Of a DNA stretch of 14,197 bases, positions 1 through 6,587 are shown piece by piece. The notes beneath the pieces are model-generated. The model did no database searches and was not told where the DNA came from. It was given only the letters and a program-made list of their open reading frames with translations. The stretch is from Oscillospiraceae bacterium (GTDB lineage Bacteria > Bacillota_A > Clostridia > Oscillospirales > Oscillospiraceae), in NCBI GenBank assembly GCA_017455225.1, contig JAFTBL010000181.1, positions 1-14,197 on the forward strand. The letters run 5' to 3'. How positions within the stretch are numbered: the first letter of the stretch is position 1; each line of letters starts with the position of its first letter. The position numbers were made by a program, and so were the translations under genes.

Positions 1-921
1 CCCGGGATGGCCGGCGTAGGTCTTGTAGAGCGCGGCGTCCATGTCCTGCTGGCGGTGCTCGATGCGCACGCCCACGGCACAGGGCTTCGGCTCCATGGGT
101 ATCCCTGCCCGGTGCAGCATTTCAAACGTATCCCGGGCGCTGTGCCCCAGCGCCAGCACCACATCCCCGGCCGGCAGGGTGTACCGCCCCTCCGGGCCGG
201 TCACCTCCAGCGCGGTCACGGCGCCCTGCGACACCGTCACGCCGTCCAGCCGATGGCCGAAACGGAGCTCGGCGCCATGCTCCGTCAGCGTCTGCCGCAG
301 ATTTCGCAGCGCGATATGGAGCCGGTCGGTGCCAACGTGGGGCTTGGCGTCGGTGAGGATCGTGTCCGGCGCGCCGGCGGATACCAGCTGTTCCAATATC
401 CACCGGTGGCGCAGATCCCGTGTGCCGGTGTTCAGCTTTCCGTCGGAAAACGCGCCGGCGCCGCCCTCGCCGAACTGCACGTTGGACTCCTCGTCCAGCG
501 CGCCCTCCGCCCAGAACCGCGCCACGTCCTGCGTCCGCCGCTCCACGCACTGCCCCCGCTCCAGAAGGATGGGACGTGCGCCGCCCAGCGCCAGCACCAG
601 CGCAGCAAACAGCCCCGCCGGGCCCGCGCCCACCACCACCGGACGGAGCTCCGGCGCGGCGGCACAACGGGGCGGCACGTAAAGGCGGGGCTCATAGCGG
701 CTGACGCGCCGGTCGCCCCGGCGCAGCGCCCGCTCCTCGTTCGCCGCGGCAAGCGCCACGGTGTACACCAGCGTCACGCCCTCGCGGGCGTCCACCGCCC
801 GGCGCAGCACCTGCAGCTGCCGGATCTCCCCCGGCGCCACGCGCAGCACCCGCGCCGCCTTGTCCCGCAGCCGCTCCTCCGGCTCGTCCGGCGTCAAGCG
901 CAGCTGATCCACCCGCAGCAT
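1..921 (-). CDS. FAD-dependent dehydrogenase, COG2509 type (N-terminal 307 residues; runs off left edge)
   Basis: Reading from the ATG at 921 leftward gives an open frame of 307 codons that leaves the window. The sequence shows a leading region of about 90 residues, then a Rossmann dinucleotide motif GAGPAG at residues 98-103 with an acidic residue (E121) at the end of the second strand, as in FAD-binding folds. The conserved stretch GEGGAGAFSDGKLNTG follows at 151-166, then ALGHSARDT at 257-265. These are the hallmarks of the NAD(P)/FAD-dependent oxidoreductases of COG2509, widespread in Clostridia and of unknown substrate; family members are roughly 530 residues, so a little over half is present. 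The ATG is chosen over an in-frame GTG six bases upstream because GAGG (on the minus strand) lies about 7 bases before the ATG and would abut the GTG. The gene is divergent from the htrA-like gene at 1085. The family call is strong; the physiological role is not known. Confidence 0.88.
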   Translation of the reverse strand, partial: MLRVDQLRLTPDEPEERLRDKAARVLRVAPGEIRQLQVLRRAVDAREGVTLVYTVALAAANEERALRRGDRRVSRYEPRLYVPPRCAAAPELRPVVVGAGPAGLFAALVLALGGARPILLERGQCVERRTQDVARFWAEGALDEESNVQFGEGGAGAFSDGKLNTGTRDLRHRWILEQLVSAGAPDTILTDAKPHVGTDRLHIALRNLRQTLTEHGAELRFGHRLDGVTVSQGAVTALEVTGPEGRYTLPAGDVVLALGHSARDTFEMLHRAGIPMEPKPCAVGVRIEHRQQDMDAALYKTYAGHPG

Positions 922-965
922 ATCCACACCTCGTTTTCAAAAAGTTCAAAAATGGCGACCGTTTC

Positions 966-987
966 TTTAAGGTACGTTTAAGCTTCG
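966..987 (+). promoter_or_regulatory. Candidate OmpR/PhoB-type operator: two 11-bp direct repeats upstream of htrA
   Basis: TTTAAGGTACG (966-976) is followed immediately by TTTAAGCTTCG (977-987), 8 of 11 positions identical and in exact 11-bp phase. OmpR/PhoB-family regulators typically bind such tandem repeats. A plausible -10, TATGAT, sits at 992-997, with no recognisable -35 at the expected place (969-974). The repeats thus lie where an activator replacing a weak -35 would bind. Regulation by the response regulator at 8060-8740 is an inference. Confidence 0.45.
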
Positions 988-1084
988 CGCCTATGATAAG
1001 AAGCATAGGGCGGCGCCTTTTGTGCCATCATACCATAAACCGGCCGCTCCCACAAGCAAAACAGGTCTAAAGGAGGTCATCGAC

Positions 1085-2431
1085 ATGACGAATGAATATA
1101 ACGACGCGGAAAACCGCCCCGGCGAGTATCATTACACCCCCGCCAGCGGACTGCCCCGTGACGACTACCGCAGCTATTACGCCCCGGCGTCGCCGGAGGT
1201 GAACCCGCCCAGGAAAGAGCGCAAGGGTCTGCGCGTTGCCGCCCTTTTGCTGGCGGCCGCCGTGGTGGCGGCTGTTTGCGGCTATGGCGGCGCGGCGCTG
1301 TACGGCGCCGGCGGCCGCACCGGCAAGACCGCCGTGCAGCAAAGCAGCCGCGAGGCGGTGCAGGTGTCCGTCAAGCGCGTGGACGGCCAGACGCTGATGA
1401 CCGCGCCGGAGGTCTACGCCGCGGCGGTCAACTCCGTGGTGTCCATCAACTGCTCCGCCACCGCCACCAACGTGTTTGGCCAGCGGGTGGAAAGCGCATC
1501 CTCCGGCAGCGGCTTCATCATCTCCGCCGACGGTTATATCGTCACCAACTACCACGTGATTTCCGGCGCCACGTCCATCTCTGTCACCCTCTACAACGGC
1601 GACACCTACTCCGCCACGCTGGTGGGCGGCGACAGTGACTACGACACCGCCGTTTTGAAGGTGGACGCCACCGGGCTGACCGCCGTCACGCTGGGCAGCA
1701 GCACCGACCTGAACGTGGGCGACACGGTGCTGGCCATCGGCAACCCGCTGGGCGAGCTGACCTTTTCCATGAGTCAGGGCATCGTGTCCTGCCTGGATCG
1801 GGCCATCAACGTGGACGGCACGCCCTTCAACATGATCCAGGTGGACTGCTCCATCAACCCCGGCAACTCCGGCGGCCCGCTGCTGAATCTGTACGGCGAG
1901 GTGGTGGGCATCGTGTCCGCCAAGTACTCCAGCTACTCCTCCACCACCGTGGAGGGTCTGGGCTTCGCCCTGCCCATGGATGACGTGCAGACCGTGATCA
2001 CCGACATCATGGAAAACGGCGAGGTGTCCGACAAGGCGTATATGGCCATCAACGCCGGCACCATGACCGAGTCCATGGCGGCGCAGTACGGCATCGACGT
2101 GACCGAGGGCGTGTTCGTGTTCTCCGCCGTCAAGGGCGGCGCCGGCGAGAAGGCCGGGCTGAAGCTGGGCGACGTGATCACCAAGCTGGGCGACACCGCC
2201 ATCACCTCCATGGAGGATCTGAGCATGGCGAAAAAGAGCTACAAGGCCGGCGACACCGCCACGCTGACGGTATACCGTGAGGGCGAGTATATCACGCTGG
2301 ACATCACCTTCGACGCCCAGCCGCAGGTCACCGGCAGCGCCGAGAGCGAAACGCCGTCGGGCGGCAATCAGCAGGTTCCCGACAACTGGGAGGATTTCTA
2401 CAACTTCTTCTTCGGCAACCGGGGCTGGTAA
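1085..2431 (+). CDS. htrA: HtrA/DegP-like membrane-anchored serine protease with PDZ domain
   Basis: Protein of 448 residues. A tyrosine-rich cytoplasmic N-terminus (1-48) is followed by one transmembrane helix (about 49-75), so the protease domain lies outside the membrane. The trypsin-like triad is visible: H157 in TNYHV, D187 in DYDTAV and S262 in GNSGGP. A PDZ domain follows at about 335-412. The protein ends in an aromatic-rich tail (433-448, ending FFFGNRGW). HtrA proteases degrade or refold misfolded exported proteins. The start is set at the ATG at 1085 because AGGAGGT lies at 1071-1077; an upstream in-frame start at 1022 has no such site. A strong terminator follows and the gene is probably monocistronic. 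A second paralog lies at 5235-6587. A two-copy direct repeat upstream suggests control by an OmpR-family regulator. Confidence 0.95.
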   Translation: MTNEYNDAENRPGEYHYTPASGLPRDDYRSYYAPASPEVNPPRKERKGLRVAALLLAAAVVAAVCGYGGAALYGAGGRTGKTAVQQSSREAVQVSVKRVDGQTLMTAPEVYAAAVNSVVSINCSATATNVFGQRVESASSGSGFIISADGYIVTNYHVISGATSISVTLYNGDTYSATLVGGDSDYDTAVLKVDATGLTAVTLGSSTDLNVGDTVLAIGNPLGELTFSMSQGIVSCLDRAINVDGTPFNMIQVDCSINPGNSGGPLLNLYGEVVGIVSAKYSSYSSTTVEGLGFALPMDDVQTVITDIMENGEVSDKAYMAINAGTMTESMAAQYGIDVTEGVFVFSAVKGGAGEKAGLKLGDVITKLGDTAITSMEDLSMAKKSYKAGDTATLTVYREGEYITLDITFDAQPQVTGSAESETPSGGNQQVPDNWEDFYNFFFGNRGW

Positions 2432-2443
2432 GCCGGCGCATCC

Positions 2444-2485
2444 GCGCCGCGCAGGAGGGCAATGCCCCCTGCGCGGCGCTTTTTT
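2444..2485 (+). terminator. Rho-independent terminator of htrA
   Basis: A perfect 12-bp GC-rich stem (2444-2455 with 2468-2479), extended by an inner GGGC/GCCC stem closed by an AAT loop, is followed by six T residues (2480-2485). It sits 12 bp after the htrA stop codon and insulates mgtE from read-through. Confidence 0.93.
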
Positions 2486-2496
2486 CGCATTCGGTC

Positions 2497-2525
2497 TTGA
2501 CAGCGGAGGGATTGTGCGGTAGAGT
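2497..2525 (+). promoter_or_regulatory. Sigma-A promoter of the M-box/mgtE transcript
   Basis: A perfect -35 TTGACA (2497-2502), 17-bp spacer and -10 TAGAGT (2520-2525, 4 of 6 consensus) predict a transcript start near 2532, just ahead of the M-box aptamer. Confidence 0.75.
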
Positions 2526-2540
2526 AGGAACAGACAAGGA

Positions 2541-2700
2541 AATACGTCCGGTAGGTAAGGCTACCGCAGGGATACGGACTGCTGCCGCGAAATGGTGGAG
2601 ACACCATGAGAGGGTTTGAACAGGCGATATCGAAACCAAGGTATCATCTAACGCAGTTTCACTGCCCGGCGATGCTAAAGCTTGTAACGGTAGGGGACGC
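2541..2700 (+). promoter_or_regulatory. M-box (ykoK) Mg2+ riboswitch aptamer
   Basis: The leader of mgtE carries the conserved M-box pieces in order. These are a GGTAG/CTACC hairpin with GTAAGG loop (2550-2565), GATACGGACTGCTGCCGC (2571-2588), a hairpin ATGGTG/CACCAT with GAGA loop (2592-2607), GGTTTGAACAGG (2613-2624), a GCAGT/ACTGC hairpin (2653-2665) and TGCTAAAGCTTGTAA (2673-2687). M-box RNAs bind several Mg2+ ions, and in Firmicutes they commonly terminate transcription of Mg2+ transporter genes when Mg2+ is plentiful. The promoter upstream, the terminator at 2727-2758 and mgtE downstream all agree. The exact ends are estimates. Confidence 0.9.
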
Positions 2701-2726
2701 CGCAGCGTCCCAAGGGAGAAATTTCT

Positions 2727-2758
2727 CCACAGCGCCGCCGGACGTTGTGGGGTTTTTT
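2727..2758 (+). terminator. Riboswitch-controlled intrinsic terminator in the mgtE leader
   Basis: Stem CCACAGCG (2727-2734) pairs with CGTTGTGG (2743-2750), including one G-U pair, and is followed by GG and six T (2753-2758). The right arm can alternatively pair over 11 positions with 2700-2710, so terminator and antiterminator are mutually exclusive. This is the expected expression platform of an OFF-type M-box. Confidence 0.85.
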
Positions 2759-2781
2759 ATTGCGGTGAAAGGAGGCGCGCC

Positions 2782-4155
2782 ATGTTTGAGCGGGAAGAGT
2801 ATCTGGAGAAGATCGAGGGATACCTGCGAAGTAAACAGTACGCCCAGCTGCGCGACCTGCTGCTGCGGCTGGAGCCCGCTGACATTGCCGCCCTGCTGGA
2901 GGAGAGCGGCGAGGACACCATGCCCCTTTTGTACCGTCTGCTGCCCAAGGAGCTGGCAGCGGAGGTGTTTGTGGAGCTGGAGAGCGACAGCCAGGAGATG
3001 CTGATCAATGGCTTTTCCAACACGGAGCTGCGTGAGGTGCTGGACGAGCTGTATCTGGACGACGCCGTGGACATCGTGGAAGAAATGCCCGCCAATGTGG
3101 TGATCCGTATTCTGGACAAGGCCACGCCGGAGATGCGCAAATCCATCAACGATATGCTCAAATACCCGGAGGACTCCGCCGGCTCCATCATGAACGTGGA
3201 GTATCTGAGTCTGAAGGCCAACATGACGGTGGAGGACGCCCTCAAGCGCATCCGCCGCATCGGCGGCGAGCTGGAGACCATCAACACCCTGTACGTGACC
3301 GACAACACCCGGCACCTGCTGGGCGTGCTGACCGTGCGGGATCTGCTGCTGGCGGAGGCGGACGATCTGATCTCCGACCTGATGGACGGCAACGTGGTGT
3401 CCGTAAACACGCTGGATGACAAGGAAGCCGTGGCGCAGGCCATGAGCAAGTACGACTATCTGTCCATGCCGGTGGTGGATCAGGAGAACCGGCTGATCGG
3501 CATCGTCACCGTGGACGACGCCATGGACGTTATGGAAGAGGAGGCCACCGAGGATATCGAGAAGATGGCGGCCATCACCCCTACAGATAAGCCTTACCTC
3601 AAAACCTCCGCCTTCGACACCTTCAAGGCCCGCATCCCGTGGCTGCTGCTGCTGATGGTCTCCGCCACCTTCACCGGGCTGATCATCACCAGCTTTGAAA
3701 CGTCGCTGGCGGTGGTGCCGGTGTTGACAGCCTATATCCCCATGCTGATGGACACCGGCGGCAACTGCGGCTCACAGGCAAGTGTGACGGTGATCCGCGC
3801 GCTGAGTCTGGACGAGGTGGAGTTTTCCGACATCCTTCAGGTGGTCTGGAAGGAGATCCGGGTGGCGGTACTGTGCGGTGCCGTGCTGGCGGTGGCGAAT
3901 TATGCAAAGATGATGCTGGTGGACCGGATGCTGCTGGGCAACACGGCACTCTCCCCGCTGGTGGCAGGCGTGGTGTGCCTGACGCTGGTGTGCGCCGTGG
4001 CGGTGGCCAAGTTCGTGGGCTGCACGCTGCCGCTGCTGGCCAAAAAGATCGGTCTGGACCCGGCGGTGATGGCGTCGCCCTTCATCACCACCATTGTGGA
4101 CGCGCGGTCCCTGTTGATCTATTTCCAGTTCGCCACCCATCTGCTGGGTCTTTAA
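2782..4155 (+). CDS. mgtE: Magnesium transporter MgtE
   Basis: Protein of 457 residues, normal length for MgtE. The order is the family's: an N-terminal superhelical MgtE_N domain (about 30-135), two CBS domains (about 138-198 and 200-260), a plug-helix region, then five transmembrane helices (about 285-457). The pore signature PMLMDTGGNCGSQAS is at 320-334, and the final helix carries TTIVDARSLLIYF with the pore-type aspartate D440. MgtE is a homodimeric Mg2+-selective channel in the cytoplasmic membrane. The CBS and N domains close it when cytosolic Mg2+ is high, so here both transcription (M-box) and gating would sense the same ion. The start ATG follows AAAGGAGG at 2768-2775. A strong terminator follows, so the gene is a single-cistron unit. 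Confidence 0.97.
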   Translation: MFEREEYLEKIEGYLRSKQYAQLRDLLLRLEPADIAALLEESGEDTMPLLYRLLPKELAAEVFVELESDSQEMLINGFSNTELREVLDELYLDDAVDIVEEMPANVVIRILDKATPEMRKSINDMLKYPEDSAGSIMNVEYLSLKANMTVEDALKRIRRIGGELETINTLYVTDNTRHLLGVLTVRDLLLAEADDLISDLMDGNVVSVNTLDDKEAVAQAMSKYDYLSMPVVDQENRLIGIVTVDDAMDVMEEEATEDIEKMAAITPTDKPYLKTSAFDTFKARIPWLLLLMVSATFTGLIITSFETSLAVVPVLTAYIPMLMDTGGNCGSQASVTVIRALSLDEVEFSDILQVVWKEIRVAVLCGAVLAVANYAKMMLVDRMLLGNTALSPLVAGVVCLTLVCAVAVAKFVGCTLPLLAKKIGLDPAVMASPFITTIVDARSLLIYFQFATHLLGL

Positions 4156-4184
4156 AAACGCATATTTTCCTGCGGAACGGAGAG

Positions 4185-4219
4185 AATAAAGTCAGGCACT
4201 GTGCCTGACTTTATTTTTT
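4185..4219 (+). terminator. Rho-independent terminator of mgtE
   Basis: A perfect inverted repeat with 15-base arms (4185-4199 and 4201-4215) around a single T runs into a T-rich tail (4214-4219). The real hairpin presumably opens a few central pairs to form its loop. Confidence 0.9.
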
Positions 4220-4234
4220 CGGAGGGATCTCGCC

Positions 4235-4429
4235 ATGAACGACACCTATACCAACGAGGGTTTTCCCTGCACACCCAACAATGCCATCAGCTGCACCGTG
4301 ACCAGCTGCGCCCACCACTGCAAGGACGTGAACCGCTGCGGGCTCCACGCCATCCATGTGGGCACCCACGAAACGGATCCGGCCATGGATCAGTGTACGG
4401 ACTGCCGCAGCTTCAAAAAGGTGCAGTGA
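4235..4429 (+). CDS. Small cysteine-rich DUF1540 protein
   Basis: Protein of 64 residues with seven cysteines (C12, C20, C25, C29, C35, C54, C57) and a His pair at 27-28. The spacing CTVTSCAHHC ... C ... IHVG ... CTDCRSF matches DUF1540, a short domain common in Clostridia and other Firmicutes. The cysteine pattern suggests metal binding (inference); no function is established. GGAGGG at 4221-4226 precedes the ATG. The gene begins immediately after the mgtE terminator and no clear promoter is visible in the few bases between, so it may depend on weak read-through or on a promoter hidden in the terminator stem. The TauE/SafE pair lies 49 bp downstream. Confidence 0.88.
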   Translation: MNDTYTNEGFPCTPNNAISCTVTSCAHHCKDVNRCGLHAIHVGTHETDPAMDQCTDCRSFKKVQ

Positions 4430-4478
4430 CATCCGCAGGCGGCGTCTGCCGCCCTACATCGCAGGAAAGGAGCACGTC

Positions 4479-4829
4479 ATGAGCAGGCAGTGGAAGCTGG
4501 GTCTGAGCGGGGCGGCAGGCGGCCTTGTCAACGGTCTGTTCGGCGGAGGCGGCGGCATGGTGCTGGTACCGGCGCTGCAGCGGTGCGGCGTGGAGGAACG
4601 GCACTGCTTCGCCTGCTGCGTGGCGGTGATATTGCCCCTGTGCGTGCTGTCGGCGGCGGTCTATGCCCTCAGCGGCGCGATAGATCTGAAGCTGGCCGCG
4701 CCCTATCTGCTGGGCGGGCTGGCCGGCGGACTGCTGGGCGGCAAGCTGTTTAAAAACGTGCCGGTGCTGTGGCTGCGGCGAATCTTTGCCGCCTTTTTGC
4801 TGTACGGCGGCGTGCGGTATCTGCTGTGA
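4479..4829 (+). CDS. TauE/SafE-family membrane protein, half-length, first of a pair
   Basis: Protein of 116 residues with about four hydrophobic helices (roughly 7-32, 43-66, 71-90, 98-116). Near its N-terminus is the Gly-rich segment GLVNGLFGGGGGMVLVPAL, the motif that opens each half of TauE/SafE (sulfite exporter-like) proteins. Full TauE proteins are about 240-260 residues made of two such repeats, so this is one repeat. The ATG at 4479 follows AGGAAAGGAG (4463-4472); the frame is open further upstream but without a good ribosome site. It is translationally coupled to the next gene through a GTGA overlap. The family transports sulfur oxyanions and other organic anions; the substrate here cannot be told from sequence. 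Confidence 0.88.
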   Translation: MSRQWKLGLSGAAGGLVNGLFGGGGGMVLVPALQRCGVEERHCFACCVAVILPLCVLSAAVYALSGAIDLKLAAPYLLGGLAGGLLGGKLFKNVPVLWLRRIFAAFLLYGGVRYLL

Positions 4830-5200
4830 AGGCGTTTTTTCTGCCCCTGCTGGCGGGCTTCGGCGCCGGGATCCTGTCCTCCTGGGGCGTGGGCGGCGGC
4901 ACGCTGCTTTTGCTGGTGATGACGCTGTTTCTGGGCGTGGAGCAGGACACCGCCCGCGCCGTCAACCTGCTTTATTTTCTGCCCACCGCCGCGCTGGGGC
5001 TGCTGGAACACCGGAAAAACGGACTGCTGGACGGCGCGGTGATCCGGCCGGCGGTGCTGTGGGGTCTGCCTGCCGCCGCGCTGGGCGCTTTTCTGGCCGC
5101 CCGGCTGGACGTGTCGCTGCTGCGCCGTCCCTTCGGCGTGTTCCTGCTGATCACGGGACTGACGACGCTTTTCCAAAAAGCAAGGGACGCGGATCGTTGA
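4826..5200 (+). CDS. TauE/SafE-family membrane protein, half-length, second of a pair
   Basis: Protein of 124 residues with about four transmembrane helices. It starts at a GTG whose last two bases form part of the preceding TGA (GTGA overlap at 4826-4829). The frame extends further upstream, but the GTG gives a hydrophobic segment directly at the N-terminus, as expected. It carries its own Gly-rich repeat motif, GFGAGILSSWGVGGGT, followed by the ARAVNLLYFLPTA segment typical of the family. With the upstream 116-residue protein it makes up the length of one complete TauE/SafE transporter, so the two probably assemble as a heterodimer (inference). The stop codon lies inside the terminator stem shared with the convergent operon. 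Confidence 0.87.
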   Translation: MKAFFLPLLAGFGAGILSSWGVGGGTLLLLVMTLFLGVEQDTARAVNLLYFLPTAALGLLEHRKNGLLDGAVIRPAVLWGLPAAALGAFLAARLDVSLLRRPFGVFLLITGLTTLFQKARDADR

Positions 5201-5213
5201 TCCGCGTCCCTTG
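5181..5213. terminator. Terminator hairpin between convergent transcription units
   Basis: A perfect 15-bp inverted repeat (5181-5195 and 5199-5213) with loop GTT lies between the tauE pair (plus, ending 5200) and the RR-HK-htrA operon (minus, ending 5235). On the minus strand the stem is followed by CTTTTT, a usable T-tract; on the plus strand only TTGTTCT follows. It should work best for the minus-strand operon. Confidence 0.8.
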
Positions 5214-5234
5214 TTCTGTCGAAAGATCCTTCTT

Positions 5235-6587
5235 TTATTCGGCGGACATCAGAGTCACGTCCACCTCCAGCGTCTCCCCGCCGCGCTGCAGCGTCAGATG
5301 CATGGTGCCGCCCACCAGATAGTTTCTCCGCACCGCCAGCAGATCCAGCGTCTCATCCACCGCCACGCCGTCCGCCGCGGTGATCACATCGCCCTCGGCC
5401 ACGCCGGCCTGTTCGGCTCCCAGACCCTTTTCCACGGAATACACCACCAGCTCGGTGCCGTTGCCGTCGGCGCGATCCTGCGTGATCACACTGATGCCCA
5501 GCATGGGCGTGCCGTGGAACTCGCCGCTTTGGATGATATCATTGACCGCAAATACCGCCGAGCTGATGGGAATGGCAAAGCCCAGCCCCTCTACCGTGGC
5601 CTCTTCCTCCCAGCGGGTATTGCTCATTTTCATGGTATTGATGCCCACCACGCGGCCGGCGCTGTCGATCAACGGGCCGCCGGAGTTGCCGCTGTTCAGC
5701 GCGGCAGTGGTCTGGATCATGGTCATGATGCCGCCGCCCTGTACGCTGACCTCCCGGTTCACCGCCGAAATCATGCCCTCGGTAAAGGTGCCCCGCAGCT
5801 CCACGCCCAGCGGATTGCCGATGGCGTAGGCCGTGTCGCCCACCGTCAGCCGGTCGGAATCCGCAAATTCCGCCGTGGGCAGATCCTGCGCGTCCACAGC
5901 GTGCAGCACTGCCAGATCGCAGGCGGTATCATAGCCCACCAGCTCCGCCTCGTACATCACGCCGGTGTCCAGCACGACGGCGCACTTCTTGCCCTCGGAG
6001 ATCACATGGGCGTTGGTGACGACGTAGCCGTCCGGCGTCATGATGACGCCGGTGCCCACCTTGCCCGCGTCGCCGCCCACCTCCGTGATCACTGTGACCA
6101 CCGCCGGGTTGGCCTTGGCGTAGACCTCCTGCGGCGTCAGAGCCTCGGCCGCCTCCGTGTCCACCGTCAATCGGGCGCTGCCCTCGCCCCGATAGCGGGG
6201 GATGGACGTGCCGCTGTCGTTCCAGATGTCCACGATGCTGCTGGCGGAATTGTCATCTCCCCCCGGCACGTCCGGATCGGCGGGCGCGCTCTTTTTCGGC
6301 AGCACCGTCAGCGTGACGGCGCCGGCGATCAGCACCACGGCGGCACAGGCGATCCAGCCGATGGTGCGCCGCCGCCTCTTTGCCTTGCGGGCAGCCTCCT
6401 TCCACACCGAGGTGTCCGGCGCGGAAGCGCGGGCAGGCGCCGCCCGTCCCGGCAGGGGCTCCGGATGGACGTACAGCTCCACTGCCTCCCGCGCGGTCTC
6501 CGGCGCTGTGTAGCACAAAACGACCTCCTGCGGCGTTTCCTCCGCCGGGGCGGCGCTTTGCAGTTCATTTCTCACTTCGTCTTCCAT
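5235..6587 (-). CDS. htrA: HtrA-like membrane-anchored serine protease with PDZ domain, operon partner of a two-component system
   Basis: Protein of 450 residues. A long N-terminal cytoplasmic region (1-74, acidic and Pro/Ala-rich, ending in a basic cluster at 67-74) precedes a transmembrane helix (about 76-97). The protease domain has H194 in TNAHV, D224 in DTACDLAV and S302 in GNSGGP, so the full triad is present. A PDZ domain follows at about 358-447. The start is the ATG at 6587, preceded on the minus strand by AGAGGAAAG; a farther in-frame TTG at 6638 has less support. The start lies inside the upstream kinase gene (23-bp overlap), so translation is coupled. Its position as third gene of an RR-HK-protease operon points to envelope protein-stress control. 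It has the same architecture as the protease at 1085 but clearly diverged sequence, and lacks that protein's aromatic C-terminal tail. Confidence 0.94.
   Translation of the reverse strand: MEDEVRNELQSAAPAEETPQEVVLCYTAPETAREAVELYVHPEPLPGRAAPARASAPDTSVWKEAARKAKRRRRTIGWIACAAVVLIAGAVTLTVLPKKSAPADPDVPGGDDNSASSIVDIWNDSGTSIPRYRGEGSARLTVDTEAAEALTPQEVYAKANPAVVTVITEVGGDAGKVGTGVIMTPDGYVVTNAHVISEGKKCAVVLDTGVMYEAELVGYDTACDLAVLHAVDAQDLPTAEFADSDRLTVGDTAYAIGNPLGVELRGTFTEGMISAVNREVSVQGGGIMTMIQTTAALNSGNSGGPLIDSAGRVVGINTMKMSNTRWEEEATVEGLGFAIPISSAVFAVNDIIQSGEFHGTPMLGISVITQDRADGNGTELVVYSVEKGLGAEQAGVAEGDVITAADGVAVDETLDLLAVRRNYLVGGTMHLTLQRGGETLEVDVTLMSAE

Noticed and set aside
7..981. Plus-strand open frame opposite the FAD dehydrogenase
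   Set aside because: The minus strand encodes a clear Rossmann motif and family signatures; the plus frame is compositional noise.
4438..4453. GGCGGC/GCCGCC hairpin between the DUF1540 gene and the TauE pair
   Set aside because: It has a 6-bp stem but no T-tract, so it is not called a terminator; the genes may be co-transcribed through it.
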